From Cryobacterium glucosi (GTDB taxonomy: Bacteria; Actinomycetota; Actinomycetes; Actinomycetales; Microbacteriaceae), in contig NZ_SOFS01000045.1 in NCBI RefSeq assembly GCF_004402235.1, forward strand, positions 1 to 64,000: a stretch of DNA of 64,000 nucleotides. The letters are read 5' to 3'. Shown in pieces: positions 44,129 to 56,857 of the stretch (its first letter is position 1; every line of letters starts with the position of its first letter). The notes beneath the pieces were generated by a model. The model did not search any database and was not told the origin of the DNA. It saw nothing but the letters and a program-made list of their open reading frames with translations. Both the position numbers and the translations under genes were made by a program.

Positions 44129-44220
44129 AAGAAAGCCCTTCGAACTGCCGCCGTGCCGGTCACGGGACAGTAACAGGCTACGCGGTGCCGGGAGAACAGG
44201 TGCAATGAGACCATGGAGTA

Positions 44221-45897
44221 ATGACCGCAACGCTCGTGGCCAAGGGCCTCGCCGGCGGGTACGCGCACCGTACCCTTTTCGATTCACTCGACCTCACCGT
44301 CGCGCCCGGCGACGTCGTCGGGGTGGTCGGGGTCAACGGCTCCGGCAAGTCGACGCTGCTGCGGCTGCTCGCCGGCCGGCTCGCCCCGCAGGCCGGCAGC
44401 GTCGGACTCTCCCCGGCGGATGCCTTCGTCGGCTGGTTGCCGCAGGAGCCGGACCGCAGGCCGGGCGAATCGATCGCGGACTACATCGGCCGCCGCACGG
44501 GCTGCGCCGACGCGAGCCGCGAGCTCGATGCCGCCGCCGCCCTGCTCGCGGGTGAGGCGCCCGTCGGCGATGGCGGCGCCGGCAGTCGCCCCGACGGACG
44601 CGATCCCGGCGACGTCTACTCCGCTGCCCTCGATCGCTGGCTCGCGAGCGGCGCCGCCGACCTCGACGAGCGGATGCCCGCCCAGCTCGCCGACCTCGGA
44701 CTCAGCCTCGCCGCCGACGCGGCGATGACCTCGCTCTCCGGCGGTCAGGCCGCCCGGGTGGGCCTGGCGGCCCTGCTGCTCAGCCGCTTCGACGTCGTGC
44801 TGCTCGACGAGCCCACGAACGACCTCGACCTCGACGGACTCGAACGGCTCGAGGCCTTCGTGCACGGACTCAGGGGCGGGGTCGTGCTCGTCAGCCACGA
44901 CCGGGAATTCCTGGCCCGCTGCGTCACCCGGGTGCTCGAACTCGATCTCGCCCAGGGCGCCAACCGGATCTTCGGCGGCGGCTACGACTCCTACCTCGAG
45001 GAGCGCGAAACCGACAGGAGGCACAAGCGCGAACACTATGAGGAGTTCGCCGAGAAGAAGGCCGACCTCGTCGGCCGGGCCCGCGTCCAGCGGGAGTGGT
45101 CGAGCCAGGGCGTGCGCAACGCGATGAAGAAGTCGCCGGACAACGACAAGATCCGGCGGAAGGCATCCGCTGAATCGAGCGAGAAGCAGGCGCAGAAGGT
45201 GCGGCAGATGGAGAGCCGGATCAAACGCCTCGACGAGGTCGAGGAACCGCGCAAGGAATGGCAGCTCGACTTCACGATCGGCGAGGCGCCGCGGTCGGGC
45301 GCGGTCGTCGCGACCCTCAACGAGGCCGTCTTCCGCCGGGGCGGGTTCACCCTCGGGCCGGTGTCGCTGCAGGTCAACGCGGGCGAACGGATCGGCATCA
45401 CCGGGCCGAACGGCGCGGGCAAGACAACCCTGCTGGGCGCCCTCCTCGGCCGCTCGGTTCCGGACAGCGGCACCGCGAGCGTTGGCGCGAGCGTACGGAT
45501 CGGCGAGATCGACCAGGCCAGGTCACTGCTGCTGGGTTCCCGGCCGCTCGCCGAGGGCTTCGAGGAGCTTGTGCCCGACCTCTCGACGGCGGAGGTACGC
45601 ACCCTGCTCGCCAAGTTCGGGCTCAAGGTCGATCACGTCACCCGGCCGGCCGGCGAGCTGTCGCCGGGGGAGCGCACCCGCGCGGCCCTCGCCCTGCTCC
45701 AGGCCCGCGGCATCAATCTCCTCGTGCTCGACGAACCGACGAACCACCTCGACCTCGCCGCGATCGAACAGCTCGAGCAGGCCCTCGAGAGTTACGAGGG
45801 CACCCTCCTCCTGGTCACCCACGACCGGCGGATGCTCGCCACGGTCCACACCGACCGGCACTGGAAGGTCGTCGCAGGCACCGTCACCGAATCCTGA
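44221..45897 (+). CDS. ABC-F family ATPase
   Basis: A 558-residue soluble protein with two ABC domains and no membrane segments. First domain: Walker A GVNGSGKST (37-45), LSGGQAARV and VVLLDEPTNDLD. Linker (~260-350) with a charged helix-rich stretch (EEFAEKKADLVGRARVQREW). Second domain: Walker A GPNGAGKTT, signature LSPGERTRA and LLVLDEPTNHLD. ABC-F proteins act on the ribosome; EttA-like and antibiotic-resistance members exist. The subgroup cannot be set from sequence by eye. The Lon-substrate-binding-domain gene follows 61 nt downstream. Confidence 0.92.
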   Translation: MTATLVAKGLAGGYAHRTLFDSLDLTVAPGDVVGVVGVNGSGKSTLLRLLAGRLAPQAGSVGLSPADAFVGWLPQEPDRRPGESIADYIGRRTGCADASRELDAAAALLAGEAPVGDGGAGSRPDGRDPGDVYSAALDRWLASGAADLDERMPAQLADLGLSLAADAAMTSLSGGQAARVGLAALLLSRFDVVLLDEPTNDLDLDGLERLEAFVHGLRGGVVLVSHDREFLARCVTRVLELDLAQGANRIFGGGYDSYLEERETDRRHKREHYEEFAEKKADLVGRARVQREWSSQGVRNAMKKSPDNDKIRRKASAESSEKQAQKVRQMESRIKRLDEVEEPRKEWQLDFTIGEAPRSGAVVATLNEAVFRRGGFTLGPVSLQVNAGERIGITGPNGAGKTTLLGALLGRSVPDSGTASVGASVRIGEIDQARSLLLGSRPLAEGFEELVPDLSTAEVRTLLAKFGLKVDHVTRPAGELSPGERTRAALALLQARGINLLVLDEPTNHLDLAAIEQLEQALESYEGTLLLVTHDRRMLATVHTDRHWKVVAGTVTES

Positions 45898-45958
45898 CCC
45901 TCGCGCTCCGGGAGGGGAGGGGCTTGGTCCGCGGGCTCGAGCGTGGTTGGGTGGGCGG

Positions 45959-46561
45959 GTGACCACTCTGCCGATGTTCCCGCTGGGCGCGGTGCTGTTT
46001 CCGCACATGCCACTGCACCTGCGCGTGTTCGAACAGCGCTACCTGGTGATGATGGCGCGGGTGCTCGACGCCGAGACCGCGGTCTTCGGCGTCGTGCTGA
46101 TCGAGCGCGGCCAGGAAGTCGGCGGCGGTGAGCACCGGTTCGGGATCGGGACGGTGGCCAGGATCACGCAGATCGAGGCCCCAGAGGGGTTCGTCGGCGT
46201 GGTCGCCCACGGCGAGCGGCGCATCGAGGTGCTCGAGTGGCTCGACGACGACCCGTATCCGCAGGCGAGCGTGCGCGAGCTCCCCGAGCTGGAGTGGGAC
46301 GACGAGCTGTTCCCTCTGCGGGAGCGGGCCGAACGGGTGGTGCGCCGGGCGCTTGCGCTCGCGAGCGAATTCACCGAGCAGCCCTGGGCGCCCGACGTCG
46401 AACTCTCCGGCGACCCGGCTGTCGCGGCCTGGCAGCTCGCGGCGATCGCGCCGGTCGGCCCCCTCGACCAGATCGAGCTGCTGCGGTCGGAGTCGATGGA
46501 GGCCCTGCTCACCCGGCTGGTCGAGGTCACCGACGCGGTCGCCGACTCCTTCGGCGCCTGA
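45959..46561 (+). CDS. Lon protease substrate-binding (LON) domain protein, stand-alone
   Basis: A 200-residue protein containing only the N-terminal LON substrate-recognition domain (LPMFPLGAVLFPHMPLHLRVFEQRY), with no ATPase or protease domain. The GIGTVARITQIE and VAHGERRIEVLEW segments and the C-terminal helices (AAWQLAAIAPVGPLDQIELLRSES) are normal. Stand-alone LON proteins are common in actinobacteria and of unknown role. The start GTG is at 45959-45961. Confidence 0.82.
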   Translation: MTTLPMFPLGAVLFPHMPLHLRVFEQRYLVMMARVLDAETAVFGVVLIERGQEVGGGEHRFGIGTVARITQIEAPEGFVGVVAHGERRIEVLEWLDDDPYPQASVRELPELEWDDELFPLRERAERVVRRALALASEFTEQPWAPDVELSGDPAVAAWQLAAIAPVGPLDQIELLRSESMEALLTRLVEVTDAVADSFGA

Positions 46562-46715
46562 CCGGGGTGCCCGGCGAGGCAGGATCCGGCGCCGGCGTGC
46601 TGCGCGATCGGGCAGGCCGGAGCCGGTCCCAGTGGAACTCCGGCTGCTAAGCTGCTCGCGAAGCGGTTGAGCCCGACCAGGCGCGCCGTCCAACTGAATA
46701 CCGGGCCGACACGGC

Positions 46716-46912
46716 CGATGCGGGAGAGTCCGGCGCCTCGGCGGCCGGACACCGAAGGAGCAATCCTCCCCGACAATCTCTCAGGTACTCGTACCGCATC
46801 GGACTGGCCACTCTGAAAAGTAGTCGCAGCACAATGCGGCTCGCCCATGGTGAAAGTCACGTCCCGACCAGGACGCGGCGAAGCTCTCAGGCCTGACGAC
46901 AGAGGGGGAGTT
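46716..46912 (+). ncRNA. Tandem glycine riboswitch upstream of gcvT
   Basis: Two adjacent glycine aptamers. Aptamer I (~46716-46820) carries GGGAGAGTCC, ACCGAAGGAGCAA, AATCTCTCAGGTA and GGACTGGCCACTCTGAAAAG in the expected order. Aptamer II (~46821-46912) carries CCCATGGTGAAAGTC, GGCGAAGCTCTCAGG and CAGAGGGGGAG. These are the conserved core motifs of the glycine riboswitch class. It sits in the 414-bp gap before gcvT, and glycine should turn the gene on. The expression platform is the next entry. Confidence 0.95.
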
Positions 46913-46916
46913 CCCA

Positions 46917-46935
46917 CGGGGTCGCCACGACCCCG
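46917..46935 (+). promoter_or_regulatory. Candidate expression-platform hairpin of the glycine riboswitch
   Basis: CGGGGTCG (46917-46924) pairs perfectly with CGACCCCG (46928-46935) across a CCA loop, directly after aptamer II and ~40 nt before the gcvT start. No T-tract follows, so it may act by another route than intrinsic termination, for example by controlling access to the ribosome site (GGAG 46967-46970). Inference. Confidence 0.5.
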
Positions 46936-46975
46936 AGAATCTCGCTCGGCCGCGGCCGACCTGCCTGGAGAACTC

Positions 46976-48103
<1,128 letters not shown>

Positions 48104-48201
48104 CCCCGAGGGCATCCGCCCACGCACTCCCGGCGGCGATTCTCGCCGGCACCCCTCCAGACCAGCACGCACTGCCCGTTGTTCCGCCGAAAGGACACCC
48201 C

Positions 48202-48573
48202 ATGACCGACCAGACCACCCTCCAGTACACCGCAGAACACGAGTGGGTCCTCATCGAGGGCGACACCGCAACCGTCGGAATCACGGCGTACGCGGCAGAG
48301 AAGCTCGGTGACGTCGTCTTCGTCGAGCTGCCCGCCGTCGGAACAGGCGTCATCGCCGGCTCGATCGTCGGCGAGATCGAGTCCACCAAGTCCGTCGGCG
48401 AGCTCTTCGCGCCGGTCAGTGGCACGGTCACGGCCACCAACGACGGTGTCGTCGACAGCCCCGAGCTCGTCAACAGCGACCCGTTCGGAGAGGGCTGGCT
48501 GATCAAGGTCACGTTCCTCGAGCTGCCGCCCCTCCTCAGCCACGCCGAATACTCCGCCCTCACCGGCGAATAA
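48202..48573 (+). CDS. gcvH: Glycine cleavage system H protein
   Basis: A 123-residue lipoyl carrier. The lipoylated Lys is in [18 protein letters not shown] (about residue 60). The beta-barrel segments [20 protein letters not shown] and [11 protein letters not shown] are normal. It shuttles the aminomethyl group between the P, T and L proteins. The ATG at 48202 follows AAAGGA. It lies 98 nt after gcvT and 25 nt before gcvP. Confidence 0.95.
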   Translation: MTDQTTLQYTAEHEWVLIEGDTATVGITAYAAEKLGDVVFVELPAVGTGVIAGSIVGEIESTKSVGELFAPVSGTVTATNDGVVDSPELVNSDPFGEGWLIKVTFLELPPLLSHAEYSALTGE

Positions 48574-48598
48574 GCTCCCAGGAAGCAGGCAGCGCCAG

Positions 48599-51622
<3,024 letters not shown>

Positions 51623-51659
51623 CAGCATCCGCTGCGCCCTGACGCGTCCGTAGCCCGGC

Positions 51660-51720
51660 CGCGAGAGTACAGTTTTGGCCCTTAAATCATCGACTTAAGG
51701 GCCAAAACTGTACTCTCGCG
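51660..51720. terminator. 26-bp palindrome after gcvP (probable bidirectional terminator)
   Basis: Perfect 26-nt arms (51660-51685 and 51695-51720) flank a 9-nt loop. The arms include GTTTTGGCCCTTAA and are unusually AT-rich for this DNA. It lies between convergent gcvP and the CPBP protease gene. No T-run follows. This is the longest perfect stem of the convergent-junction palindromes in the window. Confidence 0.72.
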
Positions 51721-51783
51721 GAAGGAAATCGGCGGTACTACGGACGGGGCGGGACGGGGACGGGCCGCGGGGGAGCGTGCGGT

Positions 51784-52596
51784 TCAGGTGGCGGGAGCCA
51801 GGAGGGCGGGCCACCAGGACAGCGCGAGGGGGTAGCCGACGAAGGAGACCACGTCGAGGATCGTGTGCGCCACGACGAGCGGCGCCGTGCGGCCCCAGCG
51901 GGTGTAGCACCACCCGAAGACGACGCCCATGGCCGCGTTGCCGACGAACGGCCCGATGCCCTGGTACAGGTGATAACTGCCACGGAGAAGTGCGGATGCC
52001 GTGATGATCGTCCAGGTCGACCAGCCGAGCTCCCTGAGCCGGGTGAAGAGGTACCCGACGACGATGAGCTCCTCGCTGAGCGCGGCGCGGAGCGCGGAGA
52101 ACAGCAGGATCGGGATCGTCCACCAGAACGTGTCGATGGGGGAGGCGACGACCGCGACCGTGATCCCGAGCGCCCGTCCCGCGAGGTAGAGGCCGAGACC
52201 GGGGATGCCGATGGCGAGCACGAGCAGGACACCGCCCGCCAGGTCCCGCCGCGGCTGGGTCAGGTCGAAGCCGAGCCGCCGGAAACTGCTGGCCCCGGGC
52301 CGCCAGAGCAGGTAGAGCACGAGGGCGACCGAGAACAGCTCGAAGAAGATGCCGAGGAACTGGTAGGTGAAGTCGAGCCATTCCCGGGTCGACTGCGAGC
52401 CGTTGATGGTCGTCGACTGGTTGCCGAGCGGGGTCGTGTCGGTCAGGCGCGCGATGATCGACACGATCGAATACACGGCGGATGCCCCGAGCGACAACCC
52501 GAGGACGATGACGACTTCCCAGGCCAGTCGCGCCCGATTCACGCCCCTGGTCCCCGCGGGGACCACGCCGGAAGAATCCCTGCCGCTGGTGCTCAT
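51784..52596 (-). CDS. CPBP family intramembrane protease
   Basis: A 270-residue polytopic protein with about eight TM helices. Motif 1 of the CPBP (Abi/Rce1) family is SEELIVVGYLFTR near residue 175: the two Glu are present, but the expected Arg of EExxxR is Val. Motif 2 (RGSYHLYQG) supplies the His, and a third motif (VVAHTILD) near 245 gives another His. The metal-binding Glu/His set is thus mostly intact. The ATG at 52596 is preceded by GGGAG about 11 nt upstream; the TTG codon before it is not used. The function is unknown. Confidence 0.8.
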   Translation of the reverse strand: MSTSGRDSSGVVPAGTRGVNRARLAWEVVIVLGLSLGASAVYSIVSIIARLTDTTPLGNQSTTINGSQSTREWLDFTYQFLGIFFELFSVALVLYLLWRPGASSFRRLGFDLTQPRRDLAGGVLLVLAIGIPGLGLYLAGRALGITVAVVASPIDTFWWTIPILLFSALRAALSEELIVVGYLFTRLRELGWSTWTIITASALLRGSYHLYQGIGPFVGNAAMGVVFGWCYTRWGRTAPLVVAHTILDVVSFVGYPLALSWWPALLAPAT

Positions 52597-52622
52597 CAAG
52601 CTGGTGCTCCCTCCGCTGATGG

Positions 52623-53018
52623 TTACTCGGCCGGCTTCATCCGGCAGGCCGGGGTCCCGCCGGGCAGGCGGTGCCGGTTGCGGGCCACCACCCGGTAGCC
52701 GGCCTCAGCGGCCCACGACCACGGCGGCACGGTGCCGAGCCAGCCGAGGAAACGCAGGCCGGGAGCCGGCTGGTGGCGGAGCAGGGCGGCCACTGCGGCG
52801 GCACCGCCGAACCGCGCTCCAGCGGAATCGACGAGCCAGACCCGGGAGCGGGCATCCGTCTCGGTCAGGCCGAGCGCCGGAAGATCGGACCACTGGTACG
52901 GCGACGCATCCGGCATTGCCGGCAACAAGCGGCGCATCCAGCCGACGGCGGTCGTGCAGAATGCGCAGTCGCCGTCGAAGATCAACACAGTCGCGCGCGC
53001 GGGGATACCAGCAGTCAT
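52623..53018 (-). CDS. DCC family thiol-disulfide oxidoreductase-like protein (DUF393)
   Basis: A 131-residue DUF393 protein with the namesake motif DGDCAFC (about residues 15-21): Asp, Cys and Cys near the N-terminus in a thioredoxin-like fold. A second conserved region contains WSDLPALGLTETDARSRVWLVD. Such proteins are predicted redox or thiol-binding proteins without a proven role. The ATG at 53018 is preceded by a G-rich stretch. It lies just upstream of the CPBP gene on the same strand (~27 nt), so the two could be co-transcribed. Confidence 0.78.
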   Translation of the reverse strand: MTAGIPARATVLIFDGDCAFCTTAVGWMRRLLPAMPDASPYQWSDLPALGLTETDARSRVWLVDSAGARFGGAAAVAALLRHQPAPGLRFLGWLGTVPPWSWAAEAGYRVVARNRHRLPGGTPACRMKPAE

Positions 53019-53105
53019 CCCCCTATCCTCGCATCGATGCCGGCAGGGCGTGGCGGCGAGCGATCCCGGCAGAGCGGCGCGAGTTTCGGCGAAAGAACGT
53101 CCATC

Positions 53106-53124
53106 TGCGCAACATGTTTGCGCA
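53106..53124. promoter_or_regulatory. Inverted repeat upstream of the opp operon (candidate operator)
   Basis: TGCGCAA (53106-53112) and TTGCGCA (53118-53124) flank CATGT, a 7-5-7 dyad typical of a dimeric repressor or activator site. It lies about 130-150 nt before the oppA start, in the divergent gap with the DCC gene. The regulator is not encoded nearby. Confidence 0.45.
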
Positions 53125-53255
53125 GAATGTTTCGTCGAGGTAACGATTCGACTCATGATTGTGCTTTTGGCTCAACGAATACTTAGGGTCAGAAGTATCT
53201 GAGGCGTCTTCGCGGTCCCGAATCGCGCGGCGTTTCCCTGCGCACTGGAGGAAAA

Positions 53256-54866
53256 TTGAAAATCAGGAGACTGGGCATTCCCATCGCTCTGGCCACAGCG
53301 GGAGCGCTCATGCTCTCCGGTTGTGCCAGCGGCTCGACGACGCCGGCGAAGACGGGTGACGCGAAAGCCATCATCTCGACCAACGGCAGCGAACCGCAGA
53401 ACCCGTTGATCACGACGAACACCACCGAAACCGGTGGCGGCAAGATTATGACCTCGATCTATGCCGGACTGGTGTCCTACGACGCCAAGGGCGAGGGCAA
53501 GAACGAGGTCGCCAAGTCGATCTCGGCCGACGACGCACAGCACTGGACCATCACGCTCAACACCGGGTGGAAGTTCACCAACGGTGAGGCCGTCACGTCC
53601 AAGTCGTTCGTCGACGCCTGGAACTATGGTGCCAAGTTCAGCAACACGCAGAGCGCTTCCTACTTCTTCGACGACATCGAGGGCTTCAGCTACGACGCCG
53701 ACACCGAGCTCACCGGGCTCAAGGTCGTCGACGACACGACCTTCACCGTCACGCTCGCCTCGCCGGAGGCCGACTGGCCGCTGCGCCTCGGCTACACGGC
53801 CTTCATGCCGCTGCCGTCCGTCGCATACGCCGACATGGCGGCATTCGGTGAGAACCCGATCGGCGACGGCCCGTACATGCTGGCCAAGACCGGCGCGTGG
53901 GAGCACAACGTCAAGATCGACCTCATCACGAACCCGGAGTACAAGGGCCTGCGCACCCCCGCAAACGGCGGCCTGAGCATCGTCTTCTACTCCTCGACGG
54001 ATGCCGCATACGCCGACGTGCAGGGCGGAAACCTCGACGTCCTCGACGCCGTCCCCGACTCCGCATTCGCGACATACCAGACTGACTTCCCGGAGCGATT
54101 CGTGAACCAGCCGGCCGCGATCTTCCAGGCGTTCAACATGCCGTACTACCTCGAGCACTGGAGTGGCGAAGAGGGCAAGCTGCGTCGCGCGGCCATCTCG
54201 ATGGCCATCGACCGCAAGGAAATCACGGACGTCATCTTCCAGGGCACCCGCACCCCCGCGACCGACTTCACCTCGCCGGTCATCGCGGGTTACTCCGACT
54301 CCCTCGACGGTTCCGACGTGCTGAAGTTCAACAAGGAAGAAGCCGTCAAGGACTGGGCGGCCGCTGACAAGATCTCCCCGTACACCGGCACCTTCGACAT
54401 CGCGTACAACGCGGACGGCGGACACGCCGCCTGGGTCGACGCCGTGGCCAACAGCATCAAGAACACCCTCGGCATCGACGCAGTCGGCAAGCCGTACGCG
54501 ACCTTCAAGGCCGCTCTCGCCGACCGCAAGGCGCACAAGCTGACCGGTGCCACCCGCGCCGGATGGCAGGGCGACTACCCCTCGATGTACAACTTCCTCG
54601 CGCCGCTGTACCAGACCGGTGCCGGCTCGAACTACGAGCAGTACAGCAGCACCGAGTTCGACACCCTCCTCAAGGAGGGTTCGGCAGCGAAGTCCGTCGA
54701 CGACGCGACCGCGAAGTACGTGGCGGCCCAGGAAGTCCTGCTCAAGGACCTTCCGACCATCCCGCTCTGGTACTCCAACGTGACCGCCGTCTGGTCCGAC
54801 AAGGTTGAGAACGTCGTCTTCGGCTGGGATTCCGTGCCGCTGTACAACGAAATCACCAAAGGCTAA
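53256..54866 (+). CDS. oppA: Oligopeptide ABC transporter, substrate-binding lipoprotein
   Basis: A 536-residue family 5 (OppA/DppA) solute-binding lipoprotein. The signal peptide ends in the lipobox MLSGC (Cys23). The mature protein begins with the usual SEPQNPLI segment, and WTITLNTGWKFTNGEAVTSKSFVDAWNY near 105-130 is typical. It binds di- or oligopeptides or related ligands; the exact ligand is unknown. The start is TTG (53256), supported by an excellent GGAGG (5-9 nt upstream). It is the first gene of opp and is followed by an intercistronic hairpin, which may raise its expression over the permeases. Confidence 0.92.
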   Translation: MKIRRLGIPIALATAGALMLSGCASGSTTPAKTGDAKAIISTNGSEPQNPLITTNTTETGGGKIMTSIYAGLVSYDAKGEGKNEVAKSISADDAQHWTITLNTGWKFTNGEAVTSKSFVDAWNYGAKFSNTQSASYFFDDIEGFSYDADTELTGLKVVDDTTFTVTLASPEADWPLRLGYTAFMPLPSVAYADMAAFGENPIGDGPYMLAKTGAWEHNVKIDLITNPEYKGLRTPANGGLSIVFYSSTDAAYADVQGGNLDVLDAVPDSAFATYQTDFPERFVNQPAAIFQAFNMPYYLEHWSGEEGKLRRAAISMAIDRKEITDVIFQGTRTPATDFTSPVIAGYSDSLDGSDVLKFNKEEAVKDWAAADKISPYTGTFDIAYNADGGHAAWVDAVANSIKNTLGIDAVGKPYATFKAALADRKAHKLTGATRAGWQGDYPSMYNFLAPLYQTGAGSNYEQYSSTEFDTLLKEGSAAKSVDDATAKYVAAQEVLLKDLPTIPLWYSNVTAVWSDKVENVVFGWDSVPLYNEITKG

Positions 54867-54897
54867 CTCCACAAAATAAGACCCAGTTTCATGCGTA

Positions 54898-54930
54898 GCG
54901 ATGCCCGGGGCACTCAGTCCCGGGCATCGC
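54898..54930 (+). terminator. Intercistronic hairpin between oppA and oppB
   Basis: A perfect 12-bp stem (54898-54909 with 54919-54930) closes a 9-nt loop 31 nt after the oppA stop and 60 nt before oppB. No T-run follows, so it is probably a partial terminator or an mRNA-stabilising hairpin that favours oppA expression. Inference. Confidence 0.6.
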
Positions 54931-54990
54931 TCGCTAGACTCGACCAGTGATTGTGATCCTTATGTCCGTTCGTTCCAGCGCGGGAACCTG

Positions 54991-55920
54991 ATGCTCTGGT
55001 ACACCGGCAAACGCCTGCTCCAGATGATCCCGGTATTCTTCGGCGCCACCTTCCTCATCTACTTCATGGTGTTCTCCCTCCCCGGAGACCCCATCGCTGC
55101 ACTCTTCGGTGACCGGCAACCGGCACCCGGCGTGATCGAACAGCTCCGCATCCAGTACCACCTGGACCAGCCGTTCATCGTGCAGTACCTCATCTACATC
55201 GGCGGGTTCTTCCACGGAGACCTCGGCACCACGTACTCCGGTCGTGCCGTTTCCGACGTGATGGCCGCCGCCTTCCCGATCACCGCCCGGCTCGCGCTCC
55301 TCGCGCTGTTCTTCGAGTCCGTCGCCGGTATCCTCGTCGGCCTCGTCGCGGGACTCCGCAAGGGCAAGCTCTTCGACGCGAGCGCCCTCGTGGTCAGCCT
55401 GCTGTTGATCAGCGTGCCGACGTTCGTGATCGGCTTCATCCTGCAGTACGTGTTCGCGGTCAAGCTCGGCTGGGCCCGCACGACGGTCAGCAGCGAGGCG
55501 CCGCTCTCCGAGCTGGTCCTGCCGGCCATCGTGCTCGCATCCGTCTCGTTCGCGTACATCGTGCGGCTCACCCGGGCCAGCGTCTCAGAGAACCTCGGTG
55601 CTGACTTCGTGCGCACCGCGACGGCGAAGGGGCTGTCGCGACGCCGCGTCGTCACCGTGCACGTGCTGCGGAACTCGCTTGTCCCGGTCGTCACCTTCCT
55701 CGGCGTCGACCTCGGCTCCCTGATGGTCGGCGCGATCGTGACAGAGGGCATCTTCAACATCAACGGTGTCGGCGGCACCGTCTACAAGGCGATCAAACTC
55801 GGCGAGGGACCGACCGTGGTGTCGTTCATCGCCGTCATGGTCGTGATCTTCGTGCTGGCGAACCTGCTCGTCGACCTGCTGTACGCAGCCCTGGACCCGA
55901 GGATTCGTTATGCCAAGTAA
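54991..55920 (+). CDS. oppB: Oligopeptide ABC transporter permease (OppB type)
   Basis: A 309-residue BPD_transp_1 permease with six TM helices. The first is near residues 9-29 (MIPVFFGATFLIYFMVFSL), followed by the PGDP motif. The cytoplasmic coupling segment has the EAA-type sequence RTATAKGLSRRRVVTVHVLRNSL near 205-227. The ATG at 54991 is chosen because upstream in-frame codons lie in the hairpin and untranslated region; CGGGA is 5-10 nt before. It pairs with OppC, and both contact the fused ATPase. Confidence 0.92.
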   Translation: MLWYTGKRLLQMIPVFFGATFLIYFMVFSLPGDPIAALFGDRQPAPGVIEQLRIQYHLDQPFIVQYLIYIGGFFHGDLGTTYSGRAVSDVMAAAFPITARLALLALFFESVAGILVGLVAGLRKGKLFDASALVVSLLLISVPTFVIGFILQYVFAVKLGWARTTVSSEAPLSELVLPAIVLASVSFAYIVRLTRASVSENLGADFVRTATAKGLSRRRVVTVHVLRNSLVPVVTFLGVDLGSLMVGAIVTEGIFNINGVGGTVYKAIKLGEGPTVVSFIAVMVVIFVLANLLVDLLYAALDPRIRYAK

Positions 55921-56857
55921 CCGGAACACGCAGCCGCACTTCGTCGCGGCTCTCGACGACACCCCCGTCGCGGCGGTCGACCGCCTGGACGAGACCGAGA
56001 AGGCCCGCAGCACGTGGGCGGATGCCTGGGAGTCGCTGCGCGGCAAGCCCAGCTTCTGGATCTCCTCCGTCCTCATCCTGCTGATCGTGATCGTGGCGCT
56101 CTTCCCCGGCATCTTCACGCAGGTGCCGCCGGACCAGAACTGCCTGCTCGCCAACAGCAACAAGGGCCCGGAAGAGGGACACCTGCTCGGCTTCACCCGC
56201 CAGGGCTGTGACGTGTACTCACGGATGATCCACGGCACCCAGGCCTCCGTCACCGTGGGCTTGCTCGCAACCGTCATCGTCACGCTCTTCGGCGTGGTCG
56301 TGGGAGCCCTCGCGGGCTACTACGGCGGCGTCTTCGACGCGATCGTCTCCCGGATCGGCGACATCTTCTTCGCCGTCCCGACCGTCCTCGGTGCCATCGT
56401 CCTGATGTCGGTCCTCCCGGACCGCACCCCGGTCACGATCGCCCTGGTGCTGTCGATCTTCGCGTGGCCCCAGATCGCGCGGATCATGCGCGGTTCCGTG
56501 CTCTCGGCCCGGAATTCCGACTACGTCACGGCGTCCATCGCCCTCGGCGTCTCGAAGTTCCGGATCCTCGTCCGTCACGTCGTTCCCAACGCGATCGCCC
56601 CCGTGATCGTGATCGCGACGGTCTCCCTCGGCACGTTCATCGTCGCCGAGGCGACGCTGTCCTTCCTCGGCATCGGCCTGCCCCCGCAGATCATGTCCTG
56701 GGGCAATGACATCAACTCGGCCCAGACCTCGATCCGGACCAACCCGCAGGTGCTGATCTACCCGGCCATCGCCCTGTCCATGACCGTGCTCGCCTTCCTG
56801 ATGCTCGGCGACGCCGTGCGCGACGCACTCGACCCCGAATCGAGGGCACGCCGATGA
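55910..56857 (+). CDS. oppC: Oligopeptide ABC transporter permease (OppC type)
   Basis: A 315-residue permease with an N-terminal cytoplasmic extension (~1-45), the OppC_N helix (~47-68), and the BPD_transp_1 domain with YVTASIALGVSKFRILVRHVVPNA, the coupling helix. The ATG at 55910 lies inside oppB, giving an 11-nt overlap. The stop overlaps the ATPase start by 4 nt. The family assignment is firm. Confidence 0.93.
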   Translation: MPSNRNTQPHFVAALDDTPVAAVDRLDETEKARSTWADAWESLRGKPSFWISSVLILLIVIVALFPGIFTQVPPDQNCLLANSNKGPEEGHLLGFTRQGCDVYSRMIHGTQASVTVGLLATVIVTLFGVVVGALAGYYGGVFDAIVSRIGDIFFAVPTVLGAIVLMSVLPDRTPVTIALVLSIFAWPQIARIMRGSVLSARNSDYVTASIALGVSKFRILVRHVVPNAIAPVIVIATVSLGTFIVAEATLSFLGIGLPPQIMSWGNDINSAQTSIRTNPQVLIYPAIALSMTVLAFLMLGDAVRDALDPESRARR

